This document shows, in pieces, positions 57,222-64,000 of a stretch of 64,000 nucleotides of DNA; position 1 is the stretch's first letter, and every line of letters begins with the position of its first letter. The DNA lies in assembly GCF_001054325.1 (NCBI RefSeq), contig NZ_JVVM01000001.1, positions 33,090-97,089 on the forward strand, in the 5' to 3' direction. The stretch is from Corynebacterium vitaeruminis. GTDB lineage: Bacteria; Actinomycetota; Actinomycetes; Mycobacteriales; Mycobacteriaceae. The notes beneath the pieces were generated by a model. It did not search any database. It was not told the DNA's origin and saw only the letters and a list, made by a program, of their open reading frames with translations. The position numbers and the translations under genes were made by a program.

Positions 57222-57366
57222 CATTTTTGCTATAAGCGAGGTCAGTAACTTACATTGGCCCGCTGTCGCTGACATAAACGCGGTCACTAACTCGTGTTGA
57301 CCCACCGTCGCCGGCCATTTTTGCTATAAACGCGGTCACTAACTTGCATTGGGTCAAGTAGCGAAA
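57222..57366. repeat. Imperfect tandem repeats, about 45-51 bp
   Basis: Three units with the common core CATAAACGCGGTCACTAACT, followed by a variable TTGCATTGG-like part. Units one and three begin CATTTTTGCTATAA; unit two lacks the TTTTTGCTAT portion. They lie about 100 bp upstream of the next operon's promoter. Confidence 0.7.
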
Positions 57367-57470
57367 GGTGACCACCGGCCGACACACTGAGCGGATACAC
57401 TTTTTGTCTATAACCCCGGAATACCAGGGTGCCCCGAAGTGACGCAGGTTACTGATTATTTCTATACCTG

Positions 57471-57499
57471 TTGCCAGCTCTGACTGCGTCTCTTACCAT
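57471..57499 (+). promoter_or_regulatory. Promoter of the binding-protein/VWA operon
   Basis: TTGCCA (57471-57476), 17-nt spacer, TACCAT (57494-57499), 6 nt before an ATG at 57506. This predicts a leaderless operon beginning at 57506 in the +2 frame relative to the main downstream ORF. Confidence 0.65.
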
Positions 57500-57505
57500 A
57501 ATTTC

Positions 57506-57574
57506 ATGGCGGAAAGTACGGCGTCGAGCGGTGGAAATCACAGCTCACGAGATAAAAATAAGAATCGGAGGGGG
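57506..57574 (+). other. Probable true N-terminus of the anchored protein, out of frame
   Basis: From the ATG at 57506 the frame encodes a hydrophilic start rich in Ser, Asn, Lys and Arg (MAESTASSGGNHSSRDKNKN). Removing one G from the five-G run at 57570-57574 would join it smoothly to the GSKKGCMGPGPIL stretch of the next ORF. As sequenced, this frame instead ends after about 55 codons. Confidence 0.55.
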
Positions 57575-57590
57575 CAGCAAGAAAGGGTGC

Positions 57591-58742
57591 ATGGGCCCGG
57601 GGCCAATTCTTGCAGTCATTTTGATTGTCATTGCAGCTGTCGCGGTGTATATCGGTCGTGGCGGTAGCGTTCCAGGACTTTCTGGTAGCAGCTCCGGAGG
57701 CAACAGTGATTTCTTCGGTGGCGAAAAAACCGTCGTCAAGGCGATTATCGGCTCTGAGAAGAAGCCGTTCTTCGAGGACAAAGAGGTTCAGAAAGCGCTT
57801 GCCTCCCACGGCTATGCGGTGGAGGTAAAGACGGCGGGTTCGCGTCGGATGGCCACGGATGTGGATTTGGATTCCTTCGACTTGGCATTCCCATCGTCGG
57901 CGCCAGCAGCGGAGAAAATTGCCGAGAAGATGAGTGGCGCTGAGCGGTATGACGTCTTCTACACCCCGATGGCAATCGCTACTTTCGACAACATTCTTCA
58001 GGCGCTGGAAGGCGAAAATGTTGCCCGGAAACAGGGCACTACGTGGCAGGTTGACATGGAAGCACTGGCCACGATGCAGCACGACAATGTCCGCTGGCGG
58101 GACTTCGCGGGGAACGACTACCCGTCGCCACGCGCGGTGCAGATGTCGACGACCGACATTCGCTCGTCGAACTCAGCCGCAATGTACTTGTCGCTGATGT
58201 CCTGGATCACTAACGACGGCCGGATTGTATCCGACACCGGACAAGTCAATGCCGTTTTGCCAGAGCTCACTCCGCTGTTCACCGGCCAGGGGTACACCGA
58301 ATCCTCGTCGGCGGGGCCATTTTCTGACTACCTCTCTCAGGGAGTCGGTTCGAAGCCCATGGTGATGGTCTACGAGTCGCAGTTCCTCGGCGAGGACCGT
58401 GCCCCGAACAGCCGGTTGAAACCGGAGATGCGCTTGGCGTATCCATCGCCGACAATTCTGAGTACTCACGTTGCGCTGGGCTTTAACGACAATGGTGCTG
58501 CCGTGGCGAAGCTCCTTGCAGAAGACCCTGAGCTTCAGAAGTTGGCGGCAAAGCACGGCTATCGATCCAGCCATCCTGAGGCGATGGAGGAATTCCAGAC
58601 GCAATTGCAGACGGGGCAGGAGGCATCCACCGATTTTGTGGACTCTATTGATCCACCGAGTTTCGACCTGCTCGAGCAGCTCATCGAGGGTGTTTCTCGC
58701 GGATACCAGGGTCCGCCGAGGCCTGAAACGGAAGAGGGATAA
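57591..58742 (+). CDS. Membrane-anchored binding-protein-like protein
   Basis: A 383-residue frame from ATG 57591. It begins with a single membrane helix (PGPILAVILIVIAAVAVYIG), a Gly/Ser linker, and then an extracellular domain resembling a periplasmic-binding-protein fold (TVVKAIIGSEKKPFFEDKEV, FDLAFPSSAPAAEKI, MVYESQFLG). GAAAGG lies 4 nt before this ATG, so internal initiation is possible. The better start is probably ATG 57506 with a -1 frame change at a five-G run. It is the first gene of a tight operon; the next starts 6 nt after its stop. The ligand is unknown. Confidence 0.75.
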   Translation: MGPGPILAVILIVIAAVAVYIGRGGSVPGLSGSSSGGNSDFFGGEKTVVKAIIGSEKKPFFEDKEVQKALASHGYAVEVKTAGSRRMATDVDLDSFDLAFPSSAPAAEKIAEKMSGAERYDVFYTPMAIATFDNILQALEGENVARKQGTTWQVDMEALATMQHDNVRWRDFAGNDYPSPRAVQMSTTDIRSSNSAAMYLSLMSWITNDGRIVSDTGQVNAVLPELTPLFTGQGYTESSSAGPFSDYLSQGVGSKPMVMVYESQFLGEDRAPNSRLKPEMRLAYPSPTILSTHVALGFNDNGAAVAKLLAEDPELQKLAAKHGYRSSHPEAMEEFQTQLQTGQEASTDFVDSIDPPSFDLLEQLIEGVSRGYQGPPRPETEEG

Positions 58743-58748
58743 AGGCCA

Positions 58749-60380
58749 ATGAACGTGGAAAAAGTACCAACTACTCTTCGGAAAGTACTGCTTGCCCTCA
58801 TCGGCGTGTTCGGCATCTTTGCTGTCGCGGCCTGCTCCGACGACGGCCTGAACTTGTCGCTGGGCTCCGACGATGAGAAGACGAACAAGGTCAACGTCGA
58901 TTCCGACCTCAAAGGCTCGACCATGCGCATCGCAGGTGCCACGGAGCTCAAAGAGCTCAAGCCACTGATGGAAAAGGCCTCGGACGACCTCGGTTTTACT
59001 ATCAGCCTCGAGCTTCTCGACGGTACTGTGAAGAACAGCCACGCCCTCATTGACGGCAACTTCGACGAACATTTTGATGCCACCTGGTTTGCGACCAATC
59101 GGTACGTTGACCTTCTCGGCGGGACCGACAAGCTCGGCGAAGCCAAGAAAGTCGCCACCTCGCCGGTCGCATTCGGCATCCATTCGGCCAAGGCGCGGGA
59201 GCTCGGGTGGGATACCAAGCAGCCGACGTGGGCTGAGATCGCGGAAGCTGCGTCGTCAGGCAAATTGACCTACGGCATGACCAACCCCGCGGAATCTAAC
59301 TCCGGCTTCTCCGGCGTGGTGTCGGTGGTGACCGCGTTCGCTGATACCGGCTCCGCGCTGACTACGGCGGATATTAGCCGCACTACACCTGAACTGCAGA
59401 AGTTCTTTGAGGGGCAGAAGATGACTTCGGGGTCGTCGGGATGGCTGCGCGACAAGTTCCTGGACGAGCCGGACTCTGTGGACGCTCTTATCAACTATGA
59501 AGCCGTGCTCCAGCAGATGAACAAAGAGGGCGCTGACCTGGAAGTTGTGGTTCCCAGTGACGGTGTCATCAGCGCTGACTACCCGCTGACGCCGCTCGCT
59601 CAACCCTCCAATGATTTCGCCGCGCGGCAGACGGCAGCGCTCGGGCAGTGGTTGGAAGCAAACTCGCAGCTGCTTGCAGATCACTTCCTGCGCCCGGTCT
59701 CCGGTGATGCCAACCTGCCGGAAAATATGACCGACAGCGTCATCATCGAGCTGCCGTTCCCAGGCGACCGCTCCGTCACGGACCGCCTCATCGAGGCGTA
59801 TGACAATGAACTGCGGGTGCCCGGCGAGTCGGTCTTCGTTCTGGACACTTCTGGTTCCATGTTCGGCGAGCGCATCGCGGACCTGCAGGAAACGATGCAC
59901 GCAATTGTCGACGGCAGCGCCCGCACCGAAACGGGGAGCGTCGGACTGCGAAATCGCGAGATTGCCACAATCCTGCCGTTTAGTACGACCGTCGGTGAGC
60001 CCACGACCACGACAATTGATGGTCCCGAATCGCGCGCTCAGCTGACCGCCGCGGTTGATGGACTGCTTGCCGAAGGTGAAACCGCGCTTTACGACGCCCT
60101 GATCCAAGCCTTCAATCTTCTCGGCAGCTCTGATAAGAACTCCATCCCGTCCATCGTGGTTCTGACCGATGGACAGGTAACATCGGGCAAGACTTTTGCT
60201 GAATTCCGCGATTTCTACCAGTCCAAGGGCGGAAATCTGCCGCCGGTATTCGTCATCCGTTATGGTGAAGCGGATTCGCGGGAAATGCAGGAACTTGCGG
60301 AACTGACCGGTGGTAAAGTCTTTGAGTCCCGTGAGACCGAGCTCGCCGATGTGTTCAAGGAGATTCGTGGCTACCAGTAA
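58749..60380 (+). CDS. Binding-protein/VWA-domain lipoprotein
   Basis: A 543-residue lipoprotein with lipobox AVAAC (Cys29). Residues about 55-340 form an extracellular substrate-binding-like domain (STMRIAGATELKELKPLM; DATWFATNRYVDLLGG; KLTYGMTNPAESNSGFSG). Residues about 360-543 form a von Willebrand factor A domain with an intact metal site: D366-T-S368-G-S370, Thr445 and Asp474 (VVLTDGQ). This suggests metal-dependent adhesion to a partner outside the cell. The ribosome-binding site is AAAGG, about 6 nt upstream. Its 3' end overlaps the next gene by 14 nt. Confidence 0.85.
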   Translation: MNVEKVPTTLRKVLLALIGVFGIFAVAACSDDGLNLSLGSDDEKTNKVNVDSDLKGSTMRIAGATELKELKPLMEKASDDLGFTISLELLDGTVKNSHALIDGNFDEHFDATWFATNRYVDLLGGTDKLGEAKKVATSPVAFGIHSAKARELGWDTKQPTWAEIAEAASSGKLTYGMTNPAESNSGFSGVVSVVTAFADTGSALTTADISRTTPELQKFFEGQKMTSGSSGWLRDKFLDEPDSVDALINYEAVLQQMNKEGADLEVVVPSDGVISADYPLTPLAQPSNDFAARQTAALGQWLEANSQLLADHFLRPVSGDANLPENMTDSVIIELPFPGDRSVTDRLIEAYDNELRVPGESVFVLDTSGSMFGERIADLQETMHAIVDGSARTETGSVGLRNREIATILPFSTTVGEPTTTTIDGPESRAQLTAAVDGLLAEGETALYDALIQAFNLLGSSDKNSIPSIVVLTDGQVTSGKTFAEFRDFYQSKGGNLPPVFVIRYGEADSREMQELAELTGGKVFESRETELADVFKEIRGYQ

Positions 60381-61041
60381 TTCCTCCGGCACTTCCTCCG
60401 ACAAATCTTCCGGCGGTGGCTTTCTCAACAGCCCCGCTAATATCGTCGGACTTATCCTTGCCATCTCGGTCGTGGTGCTGCACCTGGTTGTAGGGCTTGG
60501 TTTCCTGTGGCCGGTAGTTGCGATTGCCGCGTGGGGAGCCTCGGTTGCACTGTTACCGAGGCAGAGCAAGGGGGCTCAGAAGTCCGTTGGCTCGGCTCCG
60601 AAGCCAGCACTTGCACAGCGCCGCCCGCTCAATCCGGTTGAGCTGCGCAAAAGTCTCCACCGGACGTTGGGCACACTTTTCGAGCAGGATCCCGGCGAAG
60701 AGCTGGGCGAAGCCACATATGAGCTTGGCGTGACGCTGGAGTCCGTCCTGAGCGAGTGGAAATATCTCAAAAACTACCCCGAGCAGAAGGTAGTCATCGA
60801 TGGCATCATCGAGGAGTACTTGCCGCAGACGGTCAACTCCTACCTCGCGGTCCCGGAGCGCCTGCGGTATAAGGCCGAGGATCCGGCTCGGGAGTCCATC
60901 GAGCTGCTGCATTCCGCGGTACAGAAGATTCAGGATGCCATCGGTCAGGACAACCTGATCGCTTTGGAAGGTCAGCGTGACACCTTGGCAATTCAGTTCG
61001 GTAAGGTAGTGGACTATGAGCCTCGATCCGAAACTCCTTGA
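60367..61041 (+). CDS. Two-helix membrane protein with XpaC-like cytoplasmic domain
   Basis: A 224-residue protein. The Ser/Gly-rich N-terminus is followed by a hydrophobic hairpin (ANIVGLILAISVVVLHLVVG and FLWPVVAIAAWGASVALLP) and a helical cytoplasmic domain. The latter (LGTLFEQDPGEELGEATYEL, VVIDGIIEEYLPQTVNSYLA, VPERLRY) resembles the XpaC/5-bromo-4-chloroindolyl-phosphate-hydrolysis family often found beside TelA; this is a weak, by-eye match. Start GTG at 60367 with AAGGAG 4 nt upstream, inside the VWA gene. The upstream part of the frame (from 60310) is rejected. Confidence 0.72.
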   Translation: MATSNSSGTSSDKSSGGGFLNSPANIVGLILAISVVVLHLVVGLGFLWPVVAIAAWGASVALLPRQSKGAQKSVGSAPKPALAQRRPLNPVELRKSLHRTLGTLFEQDPGEELGEATYELGVTLESVLSEWKYLKNYPEQKVVIDGIIEEYLPQTVNSYLAVPERLRYKAEDPARESIELLHSAVQKIQDAIGQDNLIALEGQRDTLAIQFGKVVDYEPRSETP

Positions 61042-61189
61042 TATCCTCGCTTGCCCGCGTGACAAGGGGCCGCTTGAATACCTCGAAGACGAGCAGGTGC
61101 TGGTCAACCCCCGTCTGAAGATTGCCTACCGCATCGACGACGGCATTCCGGTCATGCTTTCCGACGAAGCCATCACCTGGGACAAATAA
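61016..61189 (+). CDS. Trm112/UPF0434-family small protein
   Basis: A 57-residue protein (start ATG 61016, MSLDPKLLDILACPRDKGPL) overlapping the previous gene by 26 nt. It has the Trm112/YcaR pattern LLDILACP-DKGPL--L at the front and IAYRIDDGIPVMLSDEA at the end. Only one cysteine is present, so the zinc-ribbon of eukaryotic Trm112 is incomplete, as in many bacterial members. Trm112 proteins activate methyltransferases; the partner here is unknown. Confidence 0.87.
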   Translation: MSLDPKLLDILACPRDKGPLEYLEDEQVLVNPRLKIAYRIDDGIPVMLSDEAITWDK

Positions 61190-61840
61190 TTGCCTTTCCC
61201 GCTTGCCGACGGCTACCGCGCTCTCGACCGCTCTGTGCTTTCGGGAGCTCCCATCGATGCTGCGCGGACGCTGCTCGGCTGCGTGATTGTTATTCCCGCA
61301 GAGGGTGTCACCGCCACCATCACCGAGGTTGAAGCCTACGGAGGTCCAGCTGGCCAGCGCTATCCCGACCCGGCAGCGCACTGCTTTATGGGGCCAACCG
61401 AACGCAATCGCGCCATGTTTGGCCCGGCGGGGCATTGGTATATCTACCGCTCCTATGGCATCCACTTTTGTGCCAACATCACTAGCGCTACGGACGGCAC
61501 GGGCGGGGGAGTATTAGTCCGCTCTGTACGCATTGAGCAGGGGATGGATGCGGTGCGTCGTCGCCGTGGTGAAAAGCCCGCGGTTGCGGGTCTCGGACGT
61601 GGTCCGGGCAATGTTGGTCAGGCGCTTGGCCTTGACCTAAGCGACTATGGGGCAGATGCGCTGGATTCGTCGTCACGCGTGTTTGTGGCACAGCCGGAGA
61701 CCGCCGATTTAGTTAGCGACATCCACGCCGGCCCGCGCGTGGGCGTTCGGCGAGCTGCGAATCGGCCGTGGCGGCTGTGGCTTCCGGACGATTCAGTCTC
61801 AGCCTACCGGCGCCACAAGAAGGCGCTTGAGGAGTTCTAG
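61190..61840 (+). CDS. DNA-3-methyladenine glycosylase (AAG family)
   Basis: A 216-residue alkyladenine glycosylase of the MPG/AAG type, which flips out and removes alkylated purines. Signature parts: ITEVEAYGGPAGQ (catalytic Glu), DPAAHCFMGPTERNRAMFGPAGHWYIYRSYGIHFCANI, and LGRGPGNVGQALGL near the C-terminal side. It starts with TTG directly after the Trm112 stop codon (TAATTG), so it is coupled to the operon. The gene symbol is left blank because naming varies. Confidence 0.88.
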   Translation: MPFPLADGYRALDRSVLSGAPIDAARTLLGCVIVIPAEGVTATITEVEAYGGPAGQRYPDPAAHCFMGPTERNRAMFGPAGHWYIYRSYGIHFCANITSATDGTGGGVLVRSVRIEQGMDAVRRRRGEKPAVAGLGRGPGNVGQALGLDLSDYGADALDSSSRVFVAQPETADLVSDIHAGPRVGVRRAANRPWRLWLPDDSVSAYRRHKKALEEF

Positions 61841-61875
61841 GTCACCCTCGCGGTGAACGTCGGCAAGCGAAACGT

Positions 61876-61881
61876 TACGAT
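61876..61881 (+). promoter_or_regulatory. tyrS -10 box (leaderless)
   Basis: TACGAT, 7 nt before the GTG at 61889. A purine run (AGAGGA) also lies here, so a weak Shine-Dalgarno reading cannot be excluded. Confidence 0.4.
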
Positions 61882-61888
61882 AGAGGAC

Positions 61889-63157
61889 GTGACTGAACAG
61901 AACATTATCGACGAACTACAGTGGCGTGGGCTGATCAATCAGTCCACCGATGTTGACGCGCTGCGCGAGGTGTGCGAAAACCCCATTACTCTGTATTGCG
62001 GTTTTGACCCAACGGGCGATTCGCTACACGCGGGCCACCTGGTTCCGATGATTATGCTGCGTCGTTTCCAGCTGGCCGGTCACCACCCAATTGCGCTTGC
62101 GGGTGGCGCCACGGGGTTCATTGGTGATCCGCGTGATGTCGGTGAGCGTTCGATGCTCAGCCAGGACGCCATCGAGCACAACCTGGAGGCCATCAAGGGC
62201 CAGCTGCGTCGTTTCATTGACTTTGAGGGCGAGGCCCCGGCCACGATGGTCAATAATGCGGACTGGACTATGAACATGTCCGTCATTGACTTCCTTCGCG
62301 ATGTCGGCAAGAACTTCTCCCTCAACACCATGCTCGACCGCGACACCGTCAAGCGTCGTCTCGAGTCCGACGGCATCTCTTACACCGAGTTTTCCTACAT
62401 GCTGCTGCAGTCCAACGACTACGTGCAGCTGCGCCGCAACTACGATTGCGTACTGCAGATTGGTGGCGGCGATCAGTGGGGCAACATCGTCTCTGGTGTC
62501 GATTTGAACAGGCGTATCGACGGTGCCAAGGTGCACGGCCTGACCGTGCCACTGGTGACTGATGCGCAGGGGCAGAAGTTCGGTAAGTCCACCGGTGGCG
62601 GCAAGTTGTGGCTGGATGCTGAGAAGACCTCGCCGTACTCCTGGTACCAGTACTTCCTCAATGCCGGTGACTCGGTTGTTATCGACTACCTGCGTTGGTT
62701 CACCTTCCTGTCTCAGGAGGAGATTGCGGAGTACGAGGTCGCTGTTGCGGAGCGTCCATTCAAGCGTGAGGCGCAGCGTCGTCTGGCGCAGGAGATGACC
62801 AACCTGGTCCACGGCGAAGAGGCCACCAAGGCAGTGGAGCTAGCAGCGCAGGCACTGTTTGGCCGTGCTGAGCTGGCCGAGTTGGACGAGGCCACCCTGG
62901 CGGGTGCTGTCTCCGAAACCGAGGTTGCGGAGATTGCCGAGGGAGAGCCGCGTACTGTTGTCGACCTTCTCGTTGCTGCAGGTCTTGCCAAGTCGAAGGG
63001 CGAAGCACGCCGCACCATTAAGGAAGGTGGCGCATACGCCAATAACCAGCGCATCGAGGACGAAGCCTGGGAGCCTGCCGCCGAGCACTTGCTGCACGGC
63101 AAGTGGATTGTGCTGCGCCGCGGCAAGAAGAACTTTGCTGGTGTGAAGTTCGTGTAG
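61889..63157 (+). CDS. tyrS: Tyrosine-tRNA ligase
   Basis: A 422-residue class I synthetase. The HIGH-type motif is [15 protein letters not shown] and the KMSKS-type loop is KFGKSTGGG; tyrosine contacts are in YCGFDPTG and [12 protein letters not shown]. The C-terminal S4-like domain ([30 protein letters not shown]) binds the tRNA. Start GTG at 61889 ([16 protein letters not shown]) agrees with the family; a GTG at 61853 is in frame but lies upstream of the -10 box. No T-box was seen. Confidence 0.96.
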   Translation: MTEQNIIDELQWRGLINQSTDVDALREVCENPITLYCGFDPTGDSLHAGHLVPMIMLRRFQLAGHHPIALAGGATGFIGDPRDVGERSMLSQDAIEHNLEAIKGQLRRFIDFEGEAPATMVNNADWTMNMSVIDFLRDVGKNFSLNTMLDRDTVKRRLESDGISYTEFSYMLLQSNDYVQLRRNYDCVLQIGGGDQWGNIVSGVDLNRRIDGAKVHGLTVPLVTDAQGQKFGKSTGGGKLWLDAEKTSPYSWYQYFLNAGDSVVIDYLRWFTFLSQEEIAEYEVAVAERPFKREAQRRLAQEMTNLVHGEEATKAVELAAQALFGRAELAELDEATLAGAVSETEVAEIAEGEPRTVVDLLVAAGLAKSKGEARRTIKEGGAYANNQRIEDEAWEPAAEHLLHGKWIVLRRGKKNFAGVKFV

Positions 63158-63195
63158 GTCGGGAACCTTGTGAGCCCTTCCGCACTCTAACGGGT

Positions 63196-63909
63196 ATGAA
63201 TAATTTTGATCCACACGGCAATCAGCCGGCAGAGGCAGTCCATATTCCGTCCCAGTATCTCGAAGACAGCCAGTCTAACCCGTTTCTGGCGGAAGGTATT
63301 TCGTCTGCTCCGGTTGCTGCGCAACCTCAGACCAGCAAGAGTTCTAGTAATGCCGTAACCATTGTCGCCGTGGTCGTGGCCGTTGTCGCGACCATTGCGG
63401 CAGTATTCTTCGGCGTAAATGGGCCCCAGAAACTCGGATTGGCAAACCCTGTCCCCACAAGGGTTGCGGCGATACCAGAAGGGTTTCCAGCAGACCTTTC
63501 GCAGCAAGTCCCCGCGGGGTTGGCAAGCACCCTTTTCCTTTGTGAATCCCCGTCGCGCATCAACAACGGTGATGTCGAGGATGTAACGTCGGGTACCAAC
63601 TGCAAAATGGCAATTAATGGTGAATTAGGGCAGGCGGCTTTTGTCGCTGATGAACAGTGGATTGAGCGGGGACTGGATAACAGGCAAGAGTTGAAGGGCT
63701 ATAAGGAACTCGACGCTGAGGGCTTCACTGCGTACTCGTACACTCTGGCTTTTCGTGATGGTCGGAAGGCTCATGTTGTCACGCTAGTTTCCAACGACCG
63801 GAAGCTGTACATGGATTTTGTACCAGCGGGGCAAGATCTCGATTTCAACGTAACTAGTGCTGAAATTGAAAAGTTCGAACGCTATGTCCTCGACGCCGTC
63901 GCTGTCTAA
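63196..63909 (+). CDS. Single-pass membrane protein, function unknown
   Basis: A 237-residue protein. Residues 1-50 are hydrophilic and Pro/Ser/Gln-rich; a membrane helix follows (NAVTIVAVVVAVVATIAAVFF). The extracellular part of about 150 residues has two cysteines (LFLCESPS and TNCKMAI) that may pair, and a beta-rich C-terminal half (GFTAYSYTLAFRDGRKAHVVTLVS). I do not recognise the fold. The ATG at 63196 is chosen because the longer frame (from 63103) overlaps tyrS. No clear Shine-Dalgarno. Confidence 0.72.
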   Translation: MNNFDPHGNQPAEAVHIPSQYLEDSQSNPFLAEGISSAPVAAQPQTSKSSSNAVTIVAVVVAVVATIAAVFFGVNGPQKLGLANPVPTRVAAIPEGFPADLSQQVPAGLASTLFLCESPSRINNGDVEDVTSGTNCKMAINGELGQAAFVADEQWIERGLDNRQELKGYKELDAEGFTAYSYTLAFRDGRKAHVVTLVSNDRKLYMDFVPAGQDLDFNVTSAEIEKFERYVLDAVAV

Positions 63910-63953
63910 TGGCGGCATGGCATCGATGACTTTTACCACTTTTACCTGGGGTT

Positions 63954-63982
63954 TTGTGTCTTTGGTGGGGTGTGTGTAATGT
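63954..63982 (+). promoter_or_regulatory. Possible promoter at window edge
   Basis: TTGTGT (63954-63959), 17-nt spacer, TAATGT (63977-63982), in G/T-rich sequence. The transcribed gene lies beyond the window; an rRNA operon or another strongly expressed unit is conceivable but unsupported here. Confidence 0.35.
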
Positions 63983-64000
63983 ATTCGGAGGTCAGCGCGG

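Larger units (their letters stand above)
56933..57505. other. Intergenic region between argH and the VWA operon
   Basis: About 570 bp without a gene, noticeably AT-richer than its flanks. It holds the argH terminator (56999-57038), an array of imperfect 45-51-bp repeats (57222-57366) and, at the end, the operon promoter (57471-57499). Confidence 0.6.

Noticed and set aside
57222..57366. CRISPR reading of the 45-51-bp repeats
   Set aside because: The units are imperfect, directly abutting and of unequal length, with no unique spacers of constant size.

Overview
The window is a contiguous piece of a Corynebacterium-type (high-GC Gram-positive) chromosome. The lineage is inferred from gene order (trpB-trpA-lgt-pyk; infC-rpmI-rplT; pheST followed by argCJBDFRGH, then tyrS) and from protein sequences that read like corynebacterial orthologues throughout. 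The species cannot be fixed from the sequence alone. Most of the window is core chromosome; the clearest accessory patch is at about 15.2-17.3 kb.

Layout. 0-3.6 kb: end of the tryptophan operon, lipoprotein diacylglyceryl transferase (lgt) and pyruvate kinase. 3.6-9.3 kb: an M20 amidohydrolase, a GalT-like DUF4921 protein, a small unknown protein, NADP-glutamate dehydrogenase (gdhA) and a TauE/SafE exporter. 9.3-15 kb: a polar amino-acid ABC transporter, malic enzyme and O-acetylhomoserine sulfhydrylase. 15.2-17.3 kb: an Ltp-repeat protein, a frameshifted IS3-family transposase remnant, several unexplained palindromes and repeats, and a tRNA with a CAA anticodon. 17.3-30.3 kb: a DUF368 polyprenyl-phosphate transporter, a TetR regulator, polA, rpsA, a glutathionyl-hydroquinone-reductase homologue, a YdcF protein, coaE, an aminotransferase, a lipoprotein and an AbiEi/DUF559-like protein. 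30.7-41 kb: uvrB, a universal stress protein, a HelD-type helicase, a DoxX protein, an MBL hydrolase and uvrA. 41-47.3 kb: infC-rpmI-rplT, an rRNA methyltransferase and pheST. 47.3-57 kb: a secreted serine protease and the complete arginine cluster argCJBDFRGH with its own repressor. 57-64 kb: a compact operon (anchored binding-protein-like protein, binding-protein/VWA lipoprotein, XpaC-like membrane protein, Trm112-like protein, 3-methyladenine glycosylase), then tyrS, a membrane protein and a possible strong promoter at the window edge.

Reading across the window, one pattern recurs. Eighteen start codons, on both strands, have a TANNNT -10 box only 6-8 nt upstream and no Shine-Dalgarno sequence, which is the signature of leaderless transcripts. 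It settles several start codons. It shows that the TauE/SafE promoter lies inside the gdhA terminator hairpin, and it exposes an apparent frameshift at a five-G run at the head of the 57.5-61.2 kb operon. That operon, with a binding-protein-like domain fused to a VWA domain next to an XpaC-like protein, is the best candidate for an under-described system. Other points of interest are an intergenic hairpin repeat family (three copies), an ATC start codon for infC behind a structured leader, a terminator that is also protein-coding (usp/helD), and a convergent gene pair whose two stop codons share one 16-bp palindrome.
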